Origin: Phalacrocorax aristotelis
Lineage: Eukaryota; Chordata; Aves; Suliformes; Phalacrocoracidae
NCBI RefSeq assembly: GCF_949628215.1
Contig: NC_134284.1
Coordinates: 4,904,850-4,968,849 of the forward strand
Reading direction: 5' to 3'
Length of the DNA stretch: 64,000 nt
The notes below the pieces were generated by a model. The model did not search any database. It was given only the letters and a program-made list of their open reading frames with translations, and was not told the origin of the DNA. How positions within the stretch are numbered: position 1 is the first letter of the stretch; each line of letters opens with the position of its first letter. Positions 10,291 through 21,500 of the stretch are shown here, piece after piece. Made by a program: the position numbers and the translations under genes.

Positions 10291-13200
10291 CCAACAAACG
10301 ACACCCAAAATTATTTTCCCCGATCGCCTGCTCCGCGTTATCCCGGTCTCCCGGGTGCGGGGGGAGGCGGCGGCGGGAGCGGCCGCCCCCGGGCCCCGCA
10401 GAGCCCCCGCGCCTGCCCTTCGGCGGCCGGGCCTCCTGCCCGCTTGCACTTGAATTTTCAGGTGCTTCGCTTTTCCTTTCCAAATGTCTTAACCTCTCTT
10501 AGGATAGATTTTCCTGATGTCTTAGCGATCGATTTTCTAGTGTGTCTTTTGAGAGATTTTGCTCGGTTTTTTTTTAAAGATGAAGCTCGCTCGCTTAAAT
10601 AATTGAAGTTTGATACAGCCGCGTCTGTCAGGGGCTGCTGTATTTGCTCCCCCCACACGCCGGCCCCTTTTGGTCAGTTTCTGCAGTTTTTGTATTGTAA
10701 ATAACTTTTTGTGTTTTTTAGAAATAGACGAACATACTTTTCATTTTCTAACAAGGATGCGTGTTCTTTTACTGAGAAATAATTAAAAAACCAACAAGCT
10801 AGGAATCCTGCAAATGGAAAAATATTGTGCGGATGCGAGCACAGTATTTTTATTTTTGGGTGCAGTAACTATTTACTGAAGTCTTAACATTTAATGTATT
10901 AAATTTTCTCAGACAAAGTCTACTATCGAACCTTGTTGAAATTGGGGTTTGGCCTCAACAATTGCAAAGCATTCCAAACATCATCCAAAGAGGAAAAAAT
11001 AGAGCAAATGTTATCTATGTTTTTCATTATTTGCTTAAATACGGAGTAGGAAAATCAGCTTCGGTGCTTTTTTGTGTTTTATAGATAAGATTTTGTCTTC
11101 CAGGTTTATTTATTTTGATACTTTGTAAGCAGAAGAATGTGTTAAAAGGCAGGATGAAATAAAATCCTAAAAACAGGTTTCTAACACAATTGCTATTTTA
11201 ATGGGCAATTTTACAAGGATGGATTTAGTTTCACTAATAGTTTTAAGAAGAGTTTTAAAAAGACATCAAAGTGTCTGAAATCTTTGTAACAGAGCTAGCC
11301 TCAAAGATCAGAGGAAAAAAGTATTTGAAAAGTGCCTCTTACTTTTGAAAAGGTCAGGATTATGTATAAAACTACCTTAACCTGTTTCTTTTTCTTCTAA
11401 AACGTTGGCCACACTTAAAGTTGATAGCCTTGCTTTAAGGTGGTATTTATGGGGTAAACCCTGTATTGTGTTTTGTGCTAAATCATAGGCATTTTAAAGC
11501 CCGTCTTCCACCTGAAATAGGATGTTATTCAACTCTTTAATTCTTCTAGAATTTTCTTACTGTAAATGGTTACACTTGTCAATAGAAAGGAATTTGCTCA
11601 CAAGTCTTTTATAGACCTGTATCTGTATGGTTACCATTTTCTTTCTCCTGGTATTTTGTTTGTTTACAAGCCTACCTGTTAGCATATTTGCAACGTTGTC
11701 AAAACTAACCCTGACCGTGACCCAGCTTCATGTTCTGTATGCTAAAGGCCTTGTGATTTTTTTCTGTCATGAGAATTGAGAGGAGTCCCGAGGCTACCTC
11801 AGTACCTGCCTTCCTCTCTCTTCTTAAAGCTTTTTTTTTCTTCTTTTTTTTTTTGTTACAATATATTAGACAACGGCCAGGCTGGGAGCGTGCGAGTCCA
11901 CCTTACTCCCGCAGCACCGGCTGCCTGGCTTCATTGGGCTTCACCGTCATATTTTACAGCTAGAGTAGAAGGCCTTGTAGGTCGGCACCATTTCGGTTTG
12001 TTTCTTGGTATGGTTAATTTTTAGGGCCATGGTAACGGTAATACAGAAAATAAGTAACAGTACTGTAGCATGTGATCCAGTGAGCACTCTACAAATTTTG
12101 ATCAAGTAATTTGTGGTCAAATGTAGGAAATTTGAATATAGACTCCTCTTAACTTTTTTTCTAGTAAATGAATTGAAAAGATTCATGGATTTATTCTAGT
12201 GTCCTTTTAATTTTTGATTTAAAAAAATTTTAGTATTGAAATGCTGTAAACAGCATAGGCAATTATCTACTGTCATATAATTATTTTTCTGAAGCTGTGT
12301 TTGGAGTTGAAATCAGAATTAGTGTGAAGCTTTTATGTTTTAGAATTAAGTAATTCAGAACGAAAAGAGCCTTTGTCTCATTATGATTCTGTTAAGCCTG
12401 AAATTTCACATTATGAAGTGAATGCTGTCTACATTTTGAAGCTACCAAGCACAGCATCCAGAATTAATGAACATGCAATTTTTTAAAAATTGTTTTTGAC
12501 CATATATAGGTTAGAAGGAAGTTGTAGGTGTGCATGAGAATAATATCAGGTAGAGATGGAACCTTGAATTAGGCATCTATTTATTATAATATTTATATTT
12601 ACTTTTATAGCACTCAAACATAAGCAACTGCTTTACAAAAATCTGTTAAGTACGAAAAGATGCCATGTTATTTATACTATTTCTACTTTAGGATTGAGTT
12701 ATACAGCAGATTAGGGTCAGCATACAGAACTTTAGCATGGATGAAAGCAGAAATTGAGGGGAATAGCTGTATGGTTACATTCCCGTAACATACTTTCAAG
12801 CTCTTGCATAGATGGCTAGATAAAAGTGGGAACTTCACGTTTAAAATGCTGAAGAAGTTTGTTAGTGTGGTCACAAGGAAACTGATGGTCTGTTGTAGCA
12901 AGGACTGCTTGTGCTACCTGTTCTCCTGTTCATGTCTTGGTGACTGTAAGGCAAGATGCAGTTTTACAGAGCTGGTCTATGTCCCTGTTCCGGTTCCTGC
13001 TGTGGGCTGGCTTTGATGCCTTGGCATTTGAAGGAGCTGCACAGAAACTACACCTGCAGTTGTAGTTTGAAGGCTGTGAGTCTGAACGTGGATTTTGTAA
13101 GCAGTGTGTATTCTAGAGCACTCTTAGTTTTATTTTTAGACTGTAAAATTTCTTTTGATAGTGACTAAAATCCATGAAAAATACTATATGTCAATTACAC

Positions 13201-13950
13201 CAGGAGAGCTGGATTCTTTCCTCACTGATAGTGGAAAAGGGTCCAGTAGATCTTGAATGAGTGTCAAAATTAATTGTCTTCTCTGCATTACAGAAGAATC
13301 TCGTTTTCGGTTTTTTTTCCAATTTTTTTTAAATTTATTTTTTTTAATCAGCAGTAATTATTTTTATTTGTGGTTATATGCAGCAAAAATTTTGTATGTT
13401 CAATGCAGTGTCAGCTGAACCTACTGCCTGTAATAATCACAGATTTTGAGAATGGGAAGTACATTTAAAATGTTAAACGTTGCCTAAAACTTCAGGCAGA
13501 GTATCCCATGAAGGATAAATGTTATTCCTAATGTGACAGTCTTCATTTAAAAAGATGGCTAAGGCTGCCAACTCTCTGGAGTAGGTATTGTTTTTTTAAT
13601 CCAAGTTATCTAGTAACGAGTACAGATTAATTTGTCTCTGGAGTAAAAGATAGTCCTTGTTCTGAAGTGTAAGTGGCTGTTCTTCATGGAACCTCTCAGA
13701 TTAATAATCAGATACAGAACTGGATATTTGCTTTATGGGTACCGTATGTAGGCACTATATGTATATGGTAAGTGTCGTGTGGTGAAACCATCCTTTTTCT
13801 ACTGCTAATATTTTGCAACTTCTTTATTTTTATTTCAAAACTTTATAACCAGCTCTGATGATACTAACTTTTAAGTAGTTAGGCAAAAGCCATAAGGGGC
13901 TAAAACTTTTGTCAGTACTTTTAATTGCCACTATTTTCTTTTTCTTACAG

Positions 13951-14045
13951 TGGTGGGAAGGACAGCTGTTACAATATGATGCAGTGTGTTGCTGCTGGGC
14001 ATCAGATTGTTGCTCTAGCCAATTTAAGACCTGCCGAAAATACAG
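13951..14045 (+). CDS. DPH6: DPH6 coding exon 2 (PP-loop exon)
   Basis: The acceptor is a pyrimidine-rich tract ending ttcttacag and the donor is gtatga. The first base completes Ser8; the exon then encodes GGKDSCYNMMQCVAAGHQIV and continues ALANLRPAENT (residues 9-39), plus the first base of Gly40. It carries the catalytic ATP-binding loop SGGKDS and the N-terminal beta-alpha unit of the nucleotide-binding fold. Length 95 bp, phase 2 in and phase 1 out, which fits the flanking exons exactly. Confidence 0.97.
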
Positions 14046-16391
14046 GTATGAAAGCCACGTTTCTTGTAGATTATTTTTTTTTTATATTAGAAATAACGGC
14101 GGCACAGCTGTGCCTGAATTGAGTTCCTTTATGTGTTTTTATATAGTTTTGCATATTGAAGGGTAATCTAGAAATCTTAAAAGAGGCAGAAAAAAGAAAA
14201 TGCTCTGGAGATGCATTAAATGTATTTTTCCTCAAAGGGAAGGAAAACACAAGAAGATGATCATCAGTGAAAGAGAGGCTTACACAGTTTGAAAAAAGGG
14301 AGAATAAAAATATTCCTGGTGGTAAACAAAGGGATTGTGTGAGGTCAGTAGCACAAACAGTAAAAGGTGGTAGAGGATATCAGCAAACGAAACAAACACT
14401 CTATTTCTAGAAAGGCTTTAAACTGGCATAAACCAGTCCAGCTGCCAAAAATATGCAGTTTTGCTGCTGCTCGTTAATTTTTAGCCTTATAGATCTTCCT
14501 CCATTATTCTAGCCCATCATTTGTGAACTGGACTGAGGAACTGATCTGGGTTGAAATGGACCTTGATGCACTTCGTTTTCCTGCCTTTTTCCGTACTTTT
14601 AGCTTGGACAGGTTTTCTGATCAGTTCCTCACAGGCTGCACCTAGTCTTATTTCTCTGAAAGAGAATGGGGGAAACTCAGGTAGTCTGAGTAGGTGGTGA
14701 GGTGAGAGGGTGAGCTGAGCACTTCTGTGTTGGACTAGAGCACAAATTGAACTCGAAGTGACACTTGAAAAAGGCAAGTGAGTTGTTTCCCAGTTGGTAG
14801 GGGAGAATGTTAAAGTGTGTTAACATAGCTTAACTGTTCAACATATGTTAAACAATTAAGCATGATATCTGGTAACTGTAGGATAGGAAGATACGTAGAA
14901 AGTGAAGGAAGAAGGGAGCTGCTGTCACAAAATGAGTCACGGATGTAACTGGCAAATGCTAGGGAGTACAGGAACAATTTATTTTCTGGGTAGCTAGGAC
15001 ATAATAATCTCTAATCTTGTTGAAATATGTTGTCTTTAAACTAATTTATCCACATCAGAAATGTAGAATATTGTCATTAAAATCATAAAATGCTCTCTTT
15101 AAGTGCGTAGTTGGAAATTTTGTGGAAAGTTAATTGAGGTGCTTCAGGCAGTAGCGGATTCTATGCCATTCATTTTATGTTATCTTGTACCACTGTTGCC
15201 TAGAGAGTCTCAATTAATAAAGAAACCGTGTATTCTGAACTGAATATCAGTTTAAAGACCTTGTCATATTCATGTATGTTGAAAACCACCGAGTTTTCTT
15301 TTAAATCAACTCCTCTGGTCTAAGTTGGTTAAGTCGTGATTATGGGTTTGGATTTGCCTGTGTTGAGCAAAGTGTATCTGTTTTATGGCATCAAATATGA
15401 CATGACCTAACTGTTAGATCACAAATCTTTCTCTTTGCAAGATGTGCTACATAGGTATATGGCAGAGATGCTTGATGTGTCTGTGTAAATTAAGTTCTGG
15501 TAGTACAAATTAGCATTAAAATAGTGAACTGTGTTAGCTTTTAATAAAGCGGACATTTCACCACTAATGATGTATTACTTTATCAATCTGTTTGAAAAAT
15601 TATCTGAAAGATTTTATATGTAAATGGTTTATCATATAGTTTGAGATTTAATTCAAATCCATGATGTCTGGATTTTAGCTGGTTTTTATTATCTGCTAGC
15701 TACAAACGGCTTGTAAGAAAATTCAGTTAACTTTTTCTTCTTGTTAAGGAAATAGTGGCAGAGAGTTGATTTAATTTCAAGCTTAATTCCTAGAAAGAGT
15801 GAAGGTAGAAAGGGCCTGGATATTATAACAGTTTTCTTTTTCTTTTTGTATATTGAGCAATGTCAAAACATTGTAGCGGTCTACTTTTATTCTACTTAAG
15901 CAGAAATAATCTCCTCTTCTTTCGTGATGACCGTGATAACAATTTTAACAGTAAAGTTTTTGGAAATTTTGACAACCTATTGCTTATTCTCAGTGTTGCA
16001 GTGCCTTCCAAATTTCTTGCTCTGAATATGTTGAAATGCATCTGGGTTTGTGCCTCTAAACTGTGTTCCTATTAAAATTACCATATAAATAGGAGCAGGA
16101 TTGGACCATTACGAGATTTTTGGATGAAGCAGGGTAGAATACTAAAGAAGAAATAGACACCACAATTTCCAAATAGGCAGCATGTTTGTGACAGATGTCT
16201 TCCTCTCCGTATGTCTGTTAGGTGGAGAAATCTATTTTTTTTTCTCTTGTTTATAGAGGTATTGTCACCAAACATCTGTTTGTGAACTGAAAAATATTAA
16301 CATTGAGATTTTCTCAGTGCTTTATAGTATTGTGATTATCTGTAATTGTTGAAATAATGTGCCTAATACGATTGTTTCTTAATTGTGGCAG
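14046..16391 (+). other. DPH6: DPH6 intron 2
   Basis: AT-rich intron of 2346 bp between phase-1 splice sites. I recognised no transposon, RNA gene or further coding exon in it. Confidence 0.9.
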
Positions 16392-16585
16392 GGAGGGCTG
16401 ATGAATTGGACAGCTATATGTATCAGACAGTAGGACACCATGCTATTGACCTGTATGCTGATGCATTGGATTTGCCACTCTATCGTGGTTTCATAAAGGG
16501 TACCAGTGTAAATACTGGAAGAGTGTATACGGCGTGTCAGGAAGATGAGGTTGAAGACCTTTACCACCTCATGAAACTTGTTAAG
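16392..16585 (+). CDS. DPH6: DPH6 coding exon 3
   Basis: The exon follows gtggcag and ends at AAG before gtacgc. It completes Gly40 and encodes residues 41-104, including ELDSYMYQTVGHHAIDLYAD and the stretch EDEVEDLYHLMKLVK. This matches the conserved DPH6 region that follows the PP-loop. Compared with the human protein as I recall it, the exon 2/3 junction reads TGRADELD in place of QVGSDELD at the same length, and there are changes at residues 72 (Gly for Arg), 87 (Ala for Lys) and 90 (Glu for Gly). A second AG four bases downstream would shift the frame and is rejected. Splice phase at the donor is 0. Confidence 0.96.
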
Positions 16586-17669
16586 GTACGCTGAATCAAA
16601 AGAATTAAATAATTGGGGAAAATTATATTGCTTAACTCATGTATGAATTTAAGTAAATGATCCACTTAAGTATTTAGGTAAAGTTTTGAGAAGAAAATTT
16701 GAACACTTTTACAAGTTTTGTTTCTATTCCATTGTTCTTCCTTGCACTGTAAACATACAGCGTAACTTTATTCCTTTTTCCTCAATGTATGTCAGATTTA
16801 TTGATCTGCATTTCAAGTCATAATCTTGTTCCTGTTTAATAAAACCACCTGTAGCAGGTGCTCGGCATGTACTACAAAAAACATAATTGTAGAAGTTATC
16901 TATAAATAAAAGGTTTATGTAGTTTCATATTTGAAATAATGCAGTACTTGGTTTCTAAATGAGAGATCTTTTGGGTGTGTGCATTTATCAATATATGGAA
17001 AATAATGTCTAGACATTTCCATTTGTGTACACTTATGCTCTGTAAAGCAGAATCTGTTATTCGTTAGTACGTTGCAGATGATTCACAAAGTGTTACAAAA
17101 TATTTTGCAATGATGGTTTTGATTCTGGTAGCCCTCTAACTACATTCTCATATGTCACAAAATAGCAATAACATGTTAATCCTTTTGAGCTATAAAACTA
17201 ATTAAAGGGAGATATTGAGCCTACTCCCTAAAACACCTGAAATTTACTCTCTGTTTTTTTCCAAAATGTTTCATGTAGTACTTTATTTGTCACCGGAATT
17301 AAGTCATATCTCATTGAAATAAACAGAAAACCTCCCACTGACTGCAGAGGTTTTACACAAAGTTTGAGTGAACACGCTATGTCTATTCCAGTTAATTCTG
17401 TTGATGACTGTAGTGCACAGTACAAAACAATACAATGTCCAGAAAGTAATATTAATTGCGATTTTTAAAAAAGTAAATACGCATTTAAATTTTATTGATC
17501 AAACTGGTCAACTATGTTCTGAAACTTAAGCAAAAGATGTTTGTAGTCCTTAGTTCAGGCATTGAACATTTTACAATTAATGTGTTACATCTTCCACACA
17601 TTTGTATCAGGCAAATCATGTTCCTCACCTGTGTTGGAGTAGGAGACTTTGAAACAGGAGAACATTGCA

Positions 17670-17925
17670 TGTAGGCTGTACGGCCTCAAGTTGCACCAGG
17701 GGAGGTTTAGTTTGGATATCAGGAAAAATTTCTTCACCGGAAGGGTGGCCAAGCACTGGCACAGGCTGCCCAGGGAGGCGGTGGAGTCACCATCCCTGGA
17801 GGTATTTAAAAGACGTGTAGATGTGGTGCTTAGGGACATGGTTTAGTGGTGGGCTTCGCAGTGCTAGGTTAATGGTTGGACTTGACGATCCTGAAGGTCC
17901 TTTCCAACCTATCAATTCTATGATT
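17670..17925 (+). mobile_element. CR1 LINE, 5'-truncated, sense to DPH6
   Basis: The 3' end of a CR1 non-LTR retrotransposon, about 255 bp. It contains the degraded end of the ORF2 reading frame (a short frame reading [20 protein letters not shown], a typical CR1 C-terminal stretch), then the 3' untranslated part with a CCTTTCCAACCT segment, and ends in ATTCTATGATT. Its 5' portion is missing, as is normal for CR1. The wording is more diverged from the common avian consensus than the copy at 31448, suggesting an older or different subfamily. Confidence 0.88.
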
Positions 17926-18008
17926 ATGCTCTAGAGTGCTTCACGGAGGTTTTAAATGGAATGTGCATATCATGCAGTATAGAAGTTGAAAGCGATATGG
18001 TACAGAAG

Positions 18009-18587
18009 TGTCGTGGTTTAGCCCCAGCCAGCAACCCAGCACCGCGCAGCCGCTCGCTCGCTCCCCCCACAATGGGATGGGGGAGACAATCGGAAGAGTA
18101 AAAGTGAGGCAACTCATGGCTTGAGATAAAGACAGTTTAATAGGTAAAGCAAAAGCCGCACATGCAAGCAAAGCAAAACAAGGAATTCATTCACTGCTTC
18201 CCACGGGCAGGCGGGTGCTCAGCCCTCCCCAGGAGAGCAGGGCTCCATCACGCATAGAGGTTACTTGGGAAGGGAAACGCCACCACTCCGAACATCCCCC
18301 CCTTCCTCCTTCTTCCCCTAGCTGTATGTACTGAGCCTGACACCATATGGTGTGGGATATCCCGTGGGTCAGTTGGGGTCAGCTGTCCCGGCTGTGCCCC
18401 CTCCCAACCCCTTGTGCCCCCGGCAGAGCACGGGGAGCTGAAGAAGTCCTTGACCAGTGTAAGCGCTACTCAGCAACAACTAAAACATCTCTACATTATC
18501 ACCCCTGTTTCCAGCAAAAATCCAAAACATAGTCTAATACTAGGTACTACGAAGAAATTTAACTCTATCCCAGCTGAAACCAGGACA
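18009..18587 (-). mobile_element. Solo LTR of an endogenous retrovirus (ERVL-like)
   Basis: A 579-bp element in reverse orientation. On the minus strand it opens TGTCCTGGTTTCAGCTGGGA and closes GCTAAACCACGACA, so it has canonical TG...CA ends. A perfect 5-bp target-site duplication, AGAAG, flanks it at 18004-18008 and 18588-18592. No internal gag, pol or env sequence lies beside it, so it is a solo LTR left by recombination between two LTRs. The 5-bp duplication and terminal sequence match an ERVL-type LTR that I recall as widespread in neoavian genomes; the subfamily name needs a repeat library. It lies antisense in DPH6 intron 3, about 1.4 kb from exon 3. Confidence 0.9.
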
Positions 18588-21500
18588 AGAAGTTTTAAAT
18601 TATTTTTGAACCACGATAGTATTAGAAATTAGAAGGGCTAGTATATGCTGTCTCTTAAAGCCGCATGCTAACTGCTTTCTGCCACTGGGTAAGATAATAA
18701 ATTACTGATCAATTTAATTAAAAATGAGCAGATTAGTGGCAATTAAGATGATACTTCCTTTTCGATTCTTGCTGTCTTTGGAGAAATGGATGCCTGACAT
18801 AAATTAATGCTAATGTTAAATCTTGACAACTTCTGCTTTGAAAGTTTGTACATGATAATTATAACTATAGTTGAAAGAGATGTTATCAAGTTGTCTGGAA
18901 CTAAATAACTATTTCTTTCCTATATAGAAATATTAAATCCACCATATGATATTTTAAAGACATAAATGTTAACAATATACTACCTTTATGTTAGACTTCA
19001 AATAACCGTGCTTTTACAGTTAAACCTACCTGTGAAATTCTGGCGCAAAAGTTGCAGTATAAGCCTTGCATATTCTGATGAAGAATTGCAAAATTGTCAG
19101 GGGGACATAAAATACAGCAACTGTAAGCCTTTGTTTTTTTGAGTTTTAAGAAAAACACATGAATATTTTTCTTCTGTGTGTTAACAGTAACATTGAAAGC
19201 TTTCTATTTTTATTTTTTCACATTTATTTATAATTGCAGTTTTGTAGCTTTACTATATAAGTCTTAATCACTGAGTGTTTTGCTTTAGCAATTTTTTTCC
19301 CCAGATGTTAATAGTTTTAAACACAGAGCTCAATTTGTGTTCTGTTGAAGGGAGGGGAGGAATTCTGCGGAAGCCTTGTCAAAACGCATCCTTGAGTGGA
19401 CATAATTTCAAAACACTGGTCAAACTAACATAGCTCTGTTTTTCTGTCAAATGGTTTAGGCCCAAGAACACAGGAAAGGTGTGCCTAGATCAAAATCACA
19501 TAGTGTGCCTCACTTTCATTTGTAAAGAATGCTTGTGTTGAAAGTACTTCTTTAGTAAAAAATTAAAACACATTTGAAAAACTAGTATGAATTTGAAAGT
19601 ATTTGATGTCTTTAGAAACAGTGCTTTCTAAAGCATTTTGAAACCTTTTAGAACAAGGTTTCTAAAAAGTTAAATATTGCCCTACAGTGCTGGGAAACCC
19701 TGGATGACAGTCCAGTTTATAGGTCATGGGTCTCAGAAAGTGGTATTGACTGCCAATGACTGTAAACCTAATTTCATTGTCACAAACCCAGATGATTGAT
19801 AGGTATGAAGGAAATTTATTTTTTTTAGTTGCCTAATGCTCTGTTTTAGATTCTGTAGTCAATATATATTGTGAAACATACCAGAGTATTTACATAACGT
19901 CTAGATGTATCTTACTATGCAGTCCTCACCTGATAGCAGAATATTTACTTTGTGAGACATGTATATCCTGAACTCTAAGGAACAGTTTAATCTGCTCTCC
20001 ATGTTACTGAATAGGGATTACCAATACCCTTGTTTGTCCGTGTTCGTCGCTTTGCATGTTGGCGCTTTGTCTGGCAAAACATATAAACACTAGAGTTTCT
20101 TAGTTATCTGAATTATCCTTCAGGGTTTTATCGTGGAGCTGTCTTTGAAACCAGGAAATATGTGGGAAAACTGTGTTTCTTTCCCTGTAGTGGTTGGAAA
20201 GACTGCAGCATGGAGGTGTTTTTATGACACTTTCCTACAACATACTCCTCAATATAGGCATATTTAACTGCTTTCTCATCTTTTCAATGTAATTATGATT
20301 GTGTCTAAATAATACCTTGACGTTTTATGCAAGCGCATAAAGAAGTGGTGTTAGATGGGTTGATTTGGATTGATTTCTGTAGCTCGTGGAACTATGGCTA
20401 AACTTTTCTTTAGGGCAGAGGTTGTAGCAGCTTACAGACTACACAAACCAATGCAAGATAATTTGTTTCAATTCTGGGTTTCAGGAGACAGTTCTGTCCT
20501 CTTCCAAGTTTCTTGCCTTATCTCCTCTGCTCTGTGAAGGCTTTGCCTTTATTTGGTAAGTTTCTACCGCTGGAGTAATTTGTAGAATTCCTGACCTTAG
20601 TAAAAATGTTGGGGTTTTTTTCTAGCTTTTAAAAATCTTTTTCAATACCATTTTTCAGTACTTGAGTTTTTTGAAATTAGTGTTTCAAAAGTTGATTCTA
20701 TTTATAGTTTTTGTCATATATTTCCCTGTATTTATTTTAAAGTAAGCAACTTGATTTTCAGCACATTTTCAGTTTTAACATGTTATTTCTGTCAGTGTTC
20801 TTTCTGTGATGCACTTTGTGGGTTCAGAACCTGCAAGCTTACAAAAAACCAGAGTGTACACTTGAAAGAAATTAATATATTTGATCGCAAGACTGAGGAT
20901 TATTAATGATGATATCATTCACTGATCATCAGCTGAAAAATAAGTATTGACGTTGGATATATTGGATGTAAGAAATATTTGGAAAATAATAGCCTTTGCT
21001 TGTGGCACTGTTTAATTTTATCAGCAACAAAGAAGGAGAAAGAAAGAAAATTTGTGTTCTAAAATGCCACATACTGGAGCAGTGGTCTTATAACTCATTC
21101 ACTAAGAATAAGTAACGTGTTTTTTAGTTATGGTGACAAAGAGCTTACTAATACAGTGTGACTCCTGTATTTAATAGCTATATTTTAAGGTCAGGATCAT
21201 GATTTTTGAAACACAGACTGATGTTTACTGAAGATGGGAAGTATTATTGCCTGAGAGTTAAAATTGCAATAGCTGTGTAATTTTAGATGTTATTTAAGGA
21301 TGGTATTTTGTCTCAAAGTACTTTGGCTGTGCAGGTTCAGGTGGAATAGAGGTAACTTAGATCCTATCATTATTCAGTGAAGCTCCCTAAGACTTGGGAG
21401 TTCAGGAAACAGTTCTCCATGGTTTGAGATGGATGAAATACAAGGTTATTCTGTGGCCTTTGGATAGGGATTAATTCCCTCACAGAAGATAAAGCTTTCA

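Larger units (their letters stand above)
8940..10445 (+). promoter_or_regulatory. CpG-island promoter of DPH6
   Basis: Base composition changes sharply from AT-rich flanks to very GC-rich, CpG-dense sequence over about 1.5 kb, with DPH6 exon 1 inside it at 9911. GC boxes of the Sp1/KLF type are visible, for example GGGGCGG at 9114-9120 and 9695-9701 and CCGCCCCGCCCC near 10034. I see no TATA box near the expected start, as is usual for housekeeping CpG-island promoters. The exact initiation site cannot be set from sequence; 9600-9910 is my inference. Such islands are commonly bidirectional, and the GC-rich sequence extends about 1 kb upstream of the ATG. Confidence 0.88.
9934..13950 (+). other. 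DPH6: DPH6 intron 1
   Basis: The intron begins in the CpG island, which ends near 10445, and then becomes AT-rich. It holds an 18-base C run at 10101-10118, an A-rich tract at 10258-10290 and T-rich tracts near 11829-11853 and 13310-13345. No interspersed repeat or additional exon was recognised. Confidence 0.9.

Noticed and set aside
8860..10483. Several long ORFs on both strands (up to 366 codons) over the CpG island
   Set aside because: Stops are rare in GC-rich DNA. The translations are low-complexity Ala/Gly/Pro/Arg sequence, they overlap in several frames on both strands, and no domain is recognisable.
16396..16585. Alternative acceptor four bases into DPH6 exon 3
   Set aside because: It would shift the frame; the upstream AG keeps the conserved reading frame and length.
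17649..17846. 65-codon plus-strand ORF
   Set aside because: It is the tail of ORF2 of a sense-oriented CR1 copy.
17924..18632. Short ORFs on both strands over the LTR
   Set aside because: They lie within the solo LTR, which has no coding function.
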